A stretch of 64,000 bases of DNA from Rhodoferax sp. Lineage in GTDB: Bacteria; Pseudomonadota; Gammaproteobacteria; Burkholderiales; Burkholderiaceae_C. Shown piece after piece: positions 17,749 through 25,481 of this stretch. The stretch covers positions 124,001 to 188,000 of the forward strand of contig NZ_JABBPD010000002.1 in NCBI RefSeq assembly GCF_012927445.1, written 5' to 3'. The position numbers and the translations under genes are program-made. Position 1 is the stretch's first letter. Every line of letters begins with the position of its first letter. The notes beneath the pieces are model-generated. The model saw only the letters and a list, made by a program, of their open reading frames with translations, was not told where the DNA came from and made no database searches.

Positions 17749-20577
17749 ATGTTTCACCTGCAAAACCTTGAACTCGTGCATTGGGACTATTGCCAGCGCG
17801 TGAGTTTGCCGCTGGATGCCTCCATCATCACCATTGCCGGCCCCAATGGCTCGGGTAAAACCACCTTGCTCGACGCCATGCGCACCCTGCTCGGGTTGAA
17901 GTGCTCGCAGCCGCGCGACTTCAAGACCTACGCCCGCCACGCTGGGGCCAACGTGGCCTGGCTGCGCGCCGTCGTCGACAACCGGCCGCACACGCGGCAA
18001 ACCTCCAGTCGCCCGTTTGCGCGCCGCCTGATGTACAGCGACCAGGTCACCCTGGCGTGCCGCATCGACCGCAACGGCGGTGACTGGCAGCGCCGTTACA
18101 TGGTGGTGGAGGGCGATGTCAGCATCGAGCAACTCACCGAGCGGCCCGACAAAGAACTGCAAGTCATGGGCGTGGAGGCCTGGGGGCGCATGCTGGCCGA
18201 TGCCGGTTTGTCGCCCGCCATTGCCAAAGTGCTCTCGCTGGAACAAGGCCAAACCGACCGCCTGTGCGAGTACAGCCCGCGCGAGTTGCTGCGCCTGGTG
18301 TTTGATGTGTTTGGCGACCAGGAGGTGCTCAACCACTACGACACTGCGCGTGAGCACCAGCAACAGCTCGGCCGCGAAATGGTGCAAGCTGAAAAAGAAC
18401 TTGATCACAGCAAAGCCCAGCTGGCCGAACTGCAAAACAAGGTCACCAATTACCTCAATTGGCAGCACAAAGTGCAGGAGCGTGAGCGCCTGGCCACTGA
18501 AGTCCTGCCCGTGTTGGAGTGGCACGGCCAGCGGCAAAAATTGACCGAACGCAGCCGCGACCTGCGCCGACAACGCCAGCACGCCAGCCAGGCCAAGGCC
18601 GAGCGCGCGCAAAAGAACGCCGAGCTGCTCACCTTGCTGGAAGCCCGCAGCCACGCCGAAACCGAAGAAGCCCGCCTGCTGCAAGAGCGCGACGGCGCCG
18701 CGACCCAGCGCGATACCACCCGCGATGTCGAACGCCCGCTGGAAGACCTGGTCAAGCGCGAAACCGAGCTGCTGGCCCTGGTGGACAAGGAAAGCGATGC
18801 CGAAGCCCTGACTCGCCACCTGCAAACCCTGCAGGCGCAAGAGCAGGAGCTGAACGAGCGGCACAGCGAGTTGCTACAAAAAAAGAAGCGCATTACGCAG
18901 GATCTATCGGGGCTAGAGGGTCAAAAGGCTCCACCCCAACCAGAAGATGCGCGGCGCTTGCGCCAGCGCCTGCAGGCGCAAAAAATCGACCACCGCTTTC
19001 TGGCCGAGGTGGTGGAGGTGAAGGACGAGCACTGGCGCGCCGCCATCGAAGGCGTGCTGCGCCCCTTGCGCTGGATGGTGCTGCTGGAGAAGGCGGGCGA
19101 CCTGGCCGCGGCCGACACCATCGCCTCCGCCGAGCGCTACCGTCATTACACCGTCGCACCCGGCGACGTGGTGCCTGCGGCCGACCCCCACGCCCTGCTG
19201 GCGCAAGTGCAGTTTGATGCCCGGCTACCGCGCTGGCTCATTCAACAATTGCAAAACCTGCGCTGCGTTGACATCCCCAGCGAGGGGCGGCAGACCACCG
19301 GATCGTGGATCACGCCGCAGGCCTACAGCTTTGACGGCCGGGGTGCGCGCTCGGTCTGGGTGGAGCCGCGCGACCACCAGTTTGGGGCGGCTGCCCTGCA
19401 GGCCCAGCGCGATGCGCTGGAGCGCGACCAGCGCCGCCTGGAAACCGAGCTGGGTCCGCTGACCCAGGCGTTTCTGGCGGTCAAACGCCAAATTGAAGAC
19501 TGCAAGCAAGCCCTGGCCGGCCACAGCGCCGCCCAGGAACTGGCGCGGCGCTGCGACGAGTTTGCCGCCGCGCGCCAAGCGTGGCCCGGCGCCAAACAGG
19601 CGCGCATTGCCGCCGCCACGCGCTGGCAACAATTGGACACGGCCTATGGCGAGGCCAAAACCCAGCACCAGCGCGCCGATTCGCAGTACCGCAGCCTGGA
19701 GGCCGCACTGCGCCAGCGTTTTCAGGAGGCCGATCGACTGGCCGCCGAGCTGGTGCAACGCCGCACGCAACTCACCAGCGACGCGGATACGTCCCAACTC
19801 CGGCGCCGCCAAATCCCCCCGGCATGGCGCACACCCGCCGCCTTGCAGGCGCTGGTGGAGCACTACCGCAATGACATTCAGGCCCGGCTGCGGCTGGAGG
19901 CGGTGGAGATCGATCTGGCCCAGGACACCTGGGAGCAGGACAGCACAGTGCAAGAGCGCTACCGGCGCATGGAGCACACCGTGCGTGACCAAGGCTTTAA
20001 CCTGGACGACCATAAGGTGAAAAATTTCCAGGCCGCCACCGCCGTGTTCAACGCGCGCGAGAGCTATATCGAAGTGCTGCGCAGTACCGTGCGCCGCTAT
20101 CGCAACAACATCCAGGAACTGGGCGTGTTGGCGGGGGTGGAGGTGTCAGCCGACCTGCCCGCCCTGGAAAACGACGACACGGTGCTGGCGCAAGCGGGGC
20201 TCAAGGTTAACTTCAATTTTGATGGCAAAGGCAGTATCGGCCTCAACGACGGCGAGGCCTCAGGTGGGCAGCAGGTGATCAAGTCGCTGATTTTGCTGGT
20301 GGGTTTGCTGAAGGACGAAGACAGTGCCTCCGGCGGTTTTGTGTTCATTGACGAACCGTTTGCCCATCTGGACGTGCGCAACATCCAGCTGGTGGGGCAC
20401 TTCCTGCGCTCGACCCAGGCGCAGTACGTTTTGACCACACCGATTACCCACAATCTGGAGGTGTTCGAGCCCGCTGAGATCACCCTGGTGACCAGTAAAA
20501 AACCCCGCGACAGCCGCTGGGCGCCCCCGATTGCGGTCGCCAAGCGGCGTGGCAACCCGGTGATTGCGGCGTTGTAG
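17749..20577 (+). CDS. MksB/JetC-like SMC ATPase
   Basis: A 942-residue SMC-type ATPase. Walker A is GPNGSGKTT at about residues 30-38. Long coiled coils (about 200-400 and 555-690) flank a globular hinge at about 405-530, with EVKDEHWRAAIEGVLRPL resembling the JetC/MukB hinge start. The ABC signature ASGGQQVIKSL, Walker B FVFIDEPFAHLD and a final helix region complete the head. MukB-type proteins act as DNA loop extruders with a kleisin and an E subunit, both encoded just upstream. No JetD/MksG TOPRIM nuclease gene follows; the next 600 nt hold no gene. A copy of the 42-bp repeat lies in antisense orientation within the first coiled coil (codons 375-389). Confidence 0.85.
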   Translation: MFHLQNLELVHWDYCQRVSLPLDASIITIAGPNGSGKTTLLDAMRTLLGLKCSQPRDFKTYARHAGANVAWLRAVVDNRPHTRQTSSRPFARRLMYSDQVTLACRIDRNGGDWQRRYMVVEGDVSIEQLTERPDKELQVMGVEAWGRMLADAGLSPAIAKVLSLEQGQTDRLCEYSPRELLRLVFDVFGDQEVLNHYDTAREHQQQLGREMVQAEKELDHSKAQLAELQNKVTNYLNWQHKVQERERLATEVLPVLEWHGQRQKLTERSRDLRRQRQHASQAKAERAQKNAELLTLLEARSHAETEEARLLQERDGAATQRDTTRDVERPLEDLVKRETELLALVDKESDAEALTRHLQTLQAQEQELNERHSELLQKKKRITQDLSGLEGQKAPPQPEDARRLRQRLQAQKIDHRFLAEVVEVKDEHWRAAIEGVLRPLRWMVLLEKAGDLAAADTIASAERYRHYTVAPGDVVPAADPHALLAQVQFDARLPRWLIQQLQNLRCVDIPSEGRQTTGSWITPQAYSFDGRGARSVWVEPRDHQFGAAALQAQRDALERDQRRLETELGPLTQAFLAVKRQIEDCKQALAGHSAAQELARRCDEFAAARQAWPGAKQARIAAATRWQQLDTAYGEAKTQHQRADSQYRSLEAALRQRFQEADRLAAELVQRRTQLTSDADTSQLRRRQIPPAWRTPAALQALVEHYRNDIQARLRLEAVEIDLAQDTWEQDSTVQERYRRMEHTVRDQGFNLDDHKVKNFQAATAVFNARESYIEVLRSTVRRYRNNIQELGVLAGVEVSADLPALENDDTVLAQAGLKVNFNFDGKGSIGLNDGEASGGQQVIKSLILLVGLLKDEDSASGGFVFIDEPFAHLDVRNIQLVGHFLRSTQAQYVLTTPITHNLEVFEPAEITLVTSKKPRDSRWAPPIAVAKRRGNPVIAAL
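18873..18914 (-). repeat. 42-bp core repeat, antisense copy inside the MksB/JetC-like gene
   Basis: Read on the reverse strand it is AGCCCCG, nine bases, GCGT, nineteen bases, AGC, the exact spacing of the other copies. The flank CTCT before the core also fits the intergenic form. In the sense direction it encodes part of the coiled coil before the hinge (LQKKKRITQDLSGL). This copy is more diverged than those in aceF and lpdA. Confidence 0.65.
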
Positions 20578-21064
20578 GAGCGCGCTAGGAGCACAACGGC
20601 GCCGGTGGTGCCGATAGCGCCTGGCAGCAAGGACATTGGTCAGTTTGAACCGCTGCTGTGGCTCAGTGGGGCCATCACGATACGTCAAACTGCCGAGGGT
20701 CAGCAGGGTGTGATGGCGCTGCAAGGTTTCGGGTTTGCCGGGCTGCCGTGTCGACAGTTCAGTGCATCACTTGAGGTCGCCACGGCTCCGCAGTCGTACT
20801 GGCAGATTGAAAACCGCGCCAGCGCCCGCCACCATCAGTTTCATCCCCAGTGTCGCCGACACCGACCCTGACGTGGCCTGGTCTTCGGTAGGGGCCGAGC
20901 TTTGCTCCCCATAGAGTCATTGGCTGCGGCCTTGCCCAATGCCTGATCTAGGCCATGGCCGAGGATCAAACGCAGTCCCTCAGCTGTCAATTTTTCTTAC
21001 ATGTAGCCTGCCGAAAAAACTGGCGAAATCAAAAATACCCTTTAAATTCATAACACTAGAGGCG
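20578..21064. other. Gene-free region after the condensin operon
   Basis: About 490 nt without a convincing gene. The frames present are short and unlike any family I recognise, apart from a flavoprotein scrap at 20838-20890. There is no clear terminator for the condensin operon. The last part leads into the sigma-54 promoter of the PEP-CTERM gene and may hold its activator site. Confidence 0.55.
20838..20890 (+). pseudogene. Fragment of a flavoprotein disulfide reductase (Lpd-like)
   Basis: The frame reads FIPSVADTDPDVAWSSVG, matching the conserved dimerisation-domain segment VIPSVAYTDPEVAWVGLT of the LpdA in this window at 11 of the 13 positions from Ile to Trp. Similarity stops on both sides and no start or active-site cysteines are present. 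It appears to be a small relic of an lpd- or mercuric-reductase-like gene. Confidence 0.4.
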
Positions 21065-21080
21065 CTGGCACGACAGTTGC
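21065..21080 (+). promoter_or_regulatory. Sigma-54 (RpoN) promoter of the PEP-CTERM gene
   Basis: CTGGCACGACAGTTGC matches the -24/-12 consensus (TGGCACG, four bases, TTGC), with exactly ten bases between the GG and GC doublets. It lies about 100 nt upstream of the PEP-CTERM start codon on the same strand, so transcription would begin near 21092. Sigma-54 promoters need an enhancer-binding activator; for PEP-CTERM genes the PrsR/PrsK pair is the known candidate, but it is not in this window. Confidence 0.85.
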
Positions 21081-21180
21081 GTAGTTTTGTTTTTGAGAGG
21101 GCACTAAAAGGGAAATCAAGTTCCGACGATTGCTCTCTTGTTTCTAAAACCTGTCGAACTTAACTTTTAGGAGTAAGAAA

Positions 21181-21948
21181 ATGAAAAGCAAGATGCTACG
21201 CAAAGGATTGGCAGTCGGGGTGCTCGCAATAGCCTCGGGTTATGCCCTGCAGGCCAGTGCAGCCCCTATCTTTAGCTTCACTGAATATGGCGGTTTCGAG
21301 AATCAAGTGGCTGTGGCCACTTACTCCGTCCCGGTTGTCGGAGCCGCTAGTGTTATTCCTGCCGTAACACCAGTCTATAGCACGATGAGCTGGGTTACTG
21401 GTCTAAATCCTCAAAGTTCATTGAACCTCGCGACCGTAACGGGTCCTGCCGCTCTGCCGTTTGCCACATGGACGACCATTTCAACATTGACGCATAACAA
21501 TATCATTATTCCTACGTCGACCAGCTGGGGTCCCCAGAATATTTGGGGACGGCTTGTCGTCACGGACAGTAGCGGGCCGGCGTCTGTGAGGCTGGACAGT
21601 GATGACGCCATCACCATCTCTTTCGTCGAAACACTAAATACGGCTCCATGTCCTGCGCCCAATCCCCAAGGCTCCACCTGTGATGACCATTTCACGTTTA
21701 CAGCTGTCGGACTTCAGAGCCTGTTTTTTAACGCGAACGATGGCACTCACTGGGTGGCCGATTTCCGCCTTGCGAATTTAGTCGGTGCGACACAGATTGG
21801 AGACACTGTCTATACGGCTGAAAGCGCATCAAGCCACCTGGACGTGCAAGTTAGGGTCAGTCAGGTTCCCGAGCCTGCGACACTTAGCTTGTTCGGCCTT
21901 GGCTTGATCGGCCTCGGCTTCGCCAGACGGCGTCAGTTGAAAGGCTGA
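21181..21948 (+). CDS. PEP-CTERM sorting-signal exported protein
   Basis: A 255-residue secreted protein. Residues 1-27 are a Sec signal peptide with a likely cleavage after ASA. The C-terminus has the exosortase sorting signal: VPEPATLSLFGLGLIGLGFA (about 230-249) followed by the basic tail RRRQLKG. The middle is Thr/Ser-rich and beta-strand-like, with a single Cys pair (CPAPNPQGSTC). Such proteins are processed by an exosortase and often take part in the exopolysaccharide matrix or flocs. AGGAG at 21169-21173 supports the start. No exosortase or polysaccharide gene is nearby. Its upstream region carries a sigma-54 promoter. Confidence 0.9.
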   Translation: MKSKMLRKGLAVGVLAIASGYALQASAAPIFSFTEYGGFENQVAVATYSVPVVGAASVIPAVTPVYSTMSWVTGLNPQSSLNLATVTGPAALPFATWTTISTLTHNNIIIPTSTSWGPQNIWGRLVVTDSSGPASVRLDSDDAITISFVETLNTAPCPAPNPQGSTCDDHFTFTAVGLQSLFFNANDGTHWVADFRLANLVGATQIGDTVYTAESASSHLDVQVRVSQVPEPATLSLFGLGLIGLGFARRRQLKG

Positions 21949-21978
21949 GCGACTGAGTCGTCTTCTGCTGTTGACGCA

Positions 21979-22003
21979 AAGGCGGCCTGCGGGCCGCCTT
22001 TTT
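21979..22003 (+). terminator. Rho-independent terminator after the PEP-CTERM gene
   Basis: A 9-bp perfect stem (AAGGCGGCC with GGCCGCCTT), four-base loop and T-run lie 30 nt after the stop codon. The gene is therefore a single-gene transcription unit. Confidence 0.9.
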
Positions 22004-22026
22004 CGTGGTTTGAAGTGGATGGGGGT

Positions 22027-22632
22027 CTAAGTCTGACCCAGCCGCAAGTCCAGCGCGTGAAACACTTGCATCGCGGCCCAGGCGTCGTTGGCCGAATAAA
22101 TAATCTGGCTTTCCGTCAATTGCCTGTTCGACCAGTTGGACGTGGTGGCTTTCCGTGACTTCAAAAAACGCCGGTTGAATACCACCGCCACGGCGCCCCG
22201 GACGCCGAGTTCTTTGGCGTAACCTCGATCCCGAAAGACGTTATTGAGATCGAGTACTTTTTGGGGTCGAACACCCAAAGTACGCATGATTTGCACATGG
22301 TCACCCGCCAAGCCAAAGCCAACTTTGGTTATGCTTTCGGATAGCAGCAGGGCGGACACGGTCTCACAGCACCCCGCGTCATGCAACTGGAAAACATAGG
22401 CCGTGTGCAGGGTCGAGAATTGCACCACGTGCGGTCCTTCAGAGATTTCAGCCCTGACAAACGTCGGTTTTGACTCGGTGTCGAACCCCAACACGCTACT
22501 TTTTTCAAGTGCCTGAAATGCCTCAGAGGCTTGTCGCCGCGTGGAAACGACAATGATATTGTCCAGCCCGAGGCGGTTCAGGGGTTCAAGTCCGGCTATC
22601 TCCTCTTTGCTTGGCGACGGTAGATAGGGCAT
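22027..22632 (-). CDS. DEDD-family 3'-5' exonuclease domain protein
   Basis: A 201-residue protein with the three exonuclease motifs of the RNase D/WRN family: GFDTES (Asp51, Glu53), a central LDLNNVFRDRG region and a late YSANDAWAAMQVF motif carrying the Tyr-x3-Asp of the DEDDy subtype. It lacks the HRDC domain of RNase D and is close to a bare exonuclease domain. ATG 22632 is chosen, 4 nt after the stop of the gene at 22637-23224; the longer frame to 22698 overlaps that gene. The two genes are thus likely coupled. Substrate, DNA or RNA, is open. Confidence 0.8.
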   Translation of the reverse strand: MPYLPSPSKEEIAGLEPLNRLGLDNIIVVSTRRQASEAFQALEKSSVLGFDTESKPTFVRAEISEGPHVVQFSTLHTAYVFQLHDAGCCETVSALLLSESITKVGFGLAGDHVQIMRTLGVRPQKVLDLNNVFRDRGYAKELGVRGAVAVVFNRRFLKSRKATTSNWSNRQLTESQIIYSANDAWAAMQVFHALDLRLGQT

Positions 22633-22636
22633 CAGT

Positions 22637-23224
22637 TTATTTTTTCTTGCCGAGGGCCACGCGAAATTCTTCCAGCTTGGCTTCGTAGTCAGCGGCATCG
22701 CCGTAGTCTAAAAAGCGGTTGTAGTGAGCGTGGGTTCCGAGAATCTTGTGCGCGTGTTTGATCGGACAAAAATACTCTTCGGTGCGGGCCAGAATCTCGC
22801 CCATATAGCCCATTAGTCCATTGCCATATTCGCAGTAGGTGCAGTGGAATTTCTCGATGAAATTGAGATAACCGAGGTGACGGCGGTCAAACACGATGTA
22901 GTCACCGCGTCGCACTTTGGTGATTCCGTAGATAGGAAAACAAGCCCACTGGTAGAAGCTGACAAAAAAGTCCAGCATCATCAGTGGGAACACCATGCCG
23001 TAGATGATGGGGCCGGTAATCAGGTTTTGCGGACGGTTGGTGACGAGCCAGCGAAAGAAATTGGTCTTGAGTTTGCGGTGCGCTGCTTTGACCGAACTTT
23101 CAAACTCGACCCGCTTGCCCTTGATCTGGAAGAACATCGTGCTCTCTTTTTCTTGCACCGCCGTGCGCAGATCATTTTCAAGCGCGGCCATTTGGGCCAG
23201 TATTTGGGAAATTCGATCGTTCAT
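22637..23224 (-). CDS. Conserved membrane protein of unknown function with a CxxC motif
   Basis: A 195-residue protein that I recognise only as a conserved hypothetical. Residues 1-50 look like a coiled coil, about 67-100 form one or two membrane segments (ITGPIIYGMVFPLMMLDF), and the C-terminal part has Cys128, Cys131 and Cys153 with several His (HCTYCEYGNG, YFCPIKHAHKI, THAHYNRF). These could bind a metal or a cluster, which is inference. It is upstream of, and 4 nt from, the exonuclease gene. Confidence 0.7.
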   Translation of the reverse strand: MNDRISQILAQMAALENDLRTAVQEKESTMFFQIKGKRVEFESSVKAAHRKLKTNFFRWLVTNRPQNLITGPIIYGMVFPLMMLDFFVSFYQWACFPIYGITKVRRGDYIVFDRRHLGYLNFIEKFHCTYCEYGNGLMGYMGEILARTEEYFCPIKHAHKILGTHAHYNRFLDYGDAADYEAKLEEFRVALGKKK

Positions 23225-23300
23225 GGGTTTCCTGTACAGGCCATTGGCGCCAGTCTGATACTCGACAGCGGGCTAAAAATTACAGGTATTTTGGGCTTGT

Positions 23301-23342
23301 AGCCCTGATGGAGGCTGTGCACATTGCTATATAAAATATAGC
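23301..23342 (+). repeat. 42-bp core repeat, intergenic copy between two reverse-strand genes
   Basis: Spacing is as in the other copies; the first block is AGCCCTG. In this copy the AT-rich tail forms a hairpin, CATTGCTATA and TATAGCAATG around 23322-23346, that could act on the transcript of the NlpC/P60 gene whose 3' end is 15 nt away. Confidence 0.8.
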
Positions 23343-23356
23343 AATGTGGATGGGGT

Positions 23357-23947
23357 TCAGCGTACCGCTGGTTCAATTGTCTGCACGGCCTGACGAGAGA
23401 GGGGCTCTGGCTGGGATGTTTGCACCCGACGCGCGCCGTCAAAGCGGTGGCTCCAATAAGCGATGCCCATGTCTTCTACCCGCACTTCAGAACCTGGTTT
23501 GGGGGAGTGAATGAATTTGCCTTCCCCGACATAAATACCAACATGGCTAAAGGCACGGCGCATGGTGTTGAAAAAAACCAAGTCACCGGGTTGCAGGTCG
23601 GCGCGGTCTATTTTTTCGGTGGCTGCTGCTTGTTGTTCGGCTTTACGGGGCAGGAGCAGTCCCACTGATTGCTGGTACATGGCCCGCACAAAACCGCTGC
23701 AATCAAAGCCGGATTCCGCCGTATTTCCGCCGCGCCGGTAAGGTACACCCAGAAAACCAATCGCCGTAACGACCAACTCAGAAGCTTTGTTGCCCACCGA
23801 CTGCCGTACATGGTCAATCCGTGCCAACAGCCCTTTGTCGGTCAAGAGCTTGTCCATGTCATCATTCGCAGCGGGGGGGCTGGCATGCGCACTGGCAGCA
23901 AAAAAAAGGGCAAGAAGGGTGGCAGTAATACGCATCGCGCGTAGCAT
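23357..23947 (-). CDS. NlpC/P60-family cell-wall peptidase
   Basis: A 196-residue exported cysteine peptidase. A signal peptide covers about residues 1-22 (cleavage near AHA). The catalytic triad is visible as Cys83 in FDCSGF, His135 in FSHVGIYVG and His147 in FIHSPK. NlpC/P60 enzymes cleave stem-peptide bonds in peptidoglycan. No SH3 or LysM domain is attached. ATG 23935 (MRITATLL) is an alternative start that also gives a good signal peptide. Confidence 0.88.
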   Translation of the reverse strand: MLRAMRITATLLALFFAASAHASPPAANDDMDKLLTDKGLLARIDHVRQSVGNKASELVVTAIGFLGVPYRRGGNTAESGFDCSGFVRAMYQQSVGLLLPRKAEQQAAATEKIDRADLQPGDLVFFNTMRRAFSHVGIYVGEGKFIHSPKPGSEVRVEDMGIAYWSHRFDGARRVQTSQPEPLSRQAVQTIEPAVR

Positions 23948-24036
23948 ACTGGCAGTCCCGGCTCTCTGTCAAGGTGAAGTTTTTTCTAAATGACGCTTGC
24001 AACCTGTTGAGTTACATATGTTTTTAAGGCTTTTCT

Positions 24037-25029
24037 ATGTTCAATGCATTGCTCCTGGAAAATACCGACGGGTTTACCGCTTCGGTTCGATCGTTGGAAG
24101 ATTCACGCCTTCTTAATGGCGATGTGGAGGGCGATGTGACCGTTGCGGTTGCCTACTCGACCCTGAATTACAAGGACGGTCTTGCCATCACCAACAAGAG
24201 CCCGGTGGTACGAAGCTGGCCCATGGTGGCAGGTATCGACGGCGCGGGCACGGTGATTGAGTCCAGTCACCCTGCCTGGAAGACAGGCGATGTATTTGTC
24301 CACAATGGTTGGGGTGTCGGTGAAACACACTGGGGCTGTCTGGCCGAGAAAGCGCGCCTCAAGGGTGACTGGCTGGTCAAGTTGCCCACCGTCTTTACCC
24401 CGCGCCAGGCCATGGCGATTGGCACGGCGGGCTATACCGCCATGTTGTGCGTTTTGGCGCTGGAAGACCATGGCATCAAGCCGGACGCAGGCGAAGTGCT
24501 GGTCACCGGCGCCACCGGCGGTGTCGGCAGCGTAGCGATCGCCTTGCTGGGCAAACTGGGCTATACCGTGGTGGCGGCCACCGGCAAGGTAGGGGAGGCG
24601 GCGTATCTCAATTCGCTGGGTGCCGCCAGCGTCATCGACCGCGCACTCCTGTCCAATCCCGGCAAGCCGTTCCAGAAAGAGCGCTGGGCGGCGGTGGTCG
24701 ATCCAGTTGGTTCCCACACCTTGGCCAATGCGCTGGCGCAAACTCGCTATGGCGGCGTGGTGGCCGCCTGTGGCTTGGCGCAGGGCATGGATTTGCCGAC
24801 CACGGTCATGCCCTTTATTTTGCGGGGCGTGACACTGGCAGGCATTGATTCGGTCATGGCGCCGCTCGCCAAACGGCAGCGCGCCTGGGACCGCCTGGCG
24901 CGTGACCTGGACCCCACTTTGCTGGAGTCGATGATTGAAGAGATTCCACTTGAAGCCGCCATTGCCAAGGCGCATGATTTGATGAATGGCAAGGTGCGAG
25001 GCCGGGTGGTGGTCAAGACTCGCCGCTAA
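24037..25029 (+). CDS. acuI: NADPH-dependent acrylyl-CoA reductase-like oxidoreductase (AcuI/YhdH family)
   Basis: A 330-residue zinc-free medium-chain dehydrogenase/reductase. Visible features are NYKDGLAIT near residue 45, the IDGAGTV segment, and the nucleotide-binding GATGGVGSVAIALL near 153-166. YhdH/AcuI proteins reduce acryloyl-CoA to propionyl-CoA with NADPH. prpE, encoding propionyl-CoA synthetase, lies two genes downstream, which fits a role in C3 metabolism. The gene is followed by a small unknown gene. Confidence 0.85.
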   Translation: MFNALLLENTDGFTASVRSLEDSRLLNGDVEGDVTVAVAYSTLNYKDGLAITNKSPVVRSWPMVAGIDGAGTVIESSHPAWKTGDVFVHNGWGVGETHWGCLAEKARLKGDWLVKLPTVFTPRQAMAIGTAGYTAMLCVLALEDHGIKPDAGEVLVTGATGGVGSVAIALLGKLGYTVVAATGKVGEAAYLNSLGAASVIDRALLSNPGKPFQKERWAAVVDPVGSHTLANALAQTRYGGVVAACGLAQGMDLPTTVMPFILRGVTLAGIDSVMAPLAKRQRAWDRLARDLDPTLLESMIEEIPLEAAIAKAHDLMNGKVRGRVVVKTRR

Positions 25030-25086
25030 ATTTGGTGCGGTTTGAATGAAGCAGCCAGCACTGCGGCCACGGGTGACAATCAGCCC

Positions 25087-25389
25087 ATGAGCTACACCCT
25101 GACTCTCAGAACATTTGAAGAGACCTCTGACACAGCGCGCCGCGAAGTCGAGAAACGCTTTCGCAGCGCGCTGGACAGCGCCTTGGGCAGTGCCAGTCTG
25201 GTGGCGCCCACCTACAGGGCCTACTTGCAGATTGTGGGCGTCTACGGTGAGTCCCCTGACCTGGAGGCGCTGAGTTCCTCCGAGCGAGAAGTGTTTGACC
25301 AGTGGCAGGCCGCCGAGGCCGCTGCCATGACGGCCGCTTTCGGGCCGCACCGCTATATGGACGAGGCGCGATTCGAAATCGGGGTTTGA
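25087..25389 (+). CDS. Small conserved hypothetical protein
   Basis: A 100-residue soluble protein starting MSYTLTLRTFEET, acidic and helical with two Tyr-containing patches (APTYRAYLQIV and FGPHRYMDEARFEI). ATG 25087 is preferred over a TTG at 25042 in the same frame. It follows acuI by 57 nt and could be in one transcript with it. I do not recognise a domain. Confidence 0.6.
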   Translation: MSYTLTLRTFEETSDTARREVEKRFRSALDSALGSASLVAPTYRAYLQIVGVYGESPDLEALSSSEREVFDQWQAAEAAAMTAAFGPHRYMDEARFEIGV

Positions 25390-25481
25390 GTGGGTCGCCT
25401 GTCATGGGTAAAAGTAAACCCGTCACCTGCGGTTTAATCAGGGATTGCCAGAATTAGCTCAACCTCTCCAGAAAGTTTGCC

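Noticed and set aside
15686..20577. Calling the condensin operon a Wadjet defence system
   Set aside because: JetD, the nuclease needed for Wadjet, is not present within the window on either side; only the SMC-like part can be supported.
20605..20871. Open frame of 88 codons after the condensin operon
   Set aside because: No ribosome binding site, no domain, and composition unlike neighbouring genes; part of the region looks like gene debris.
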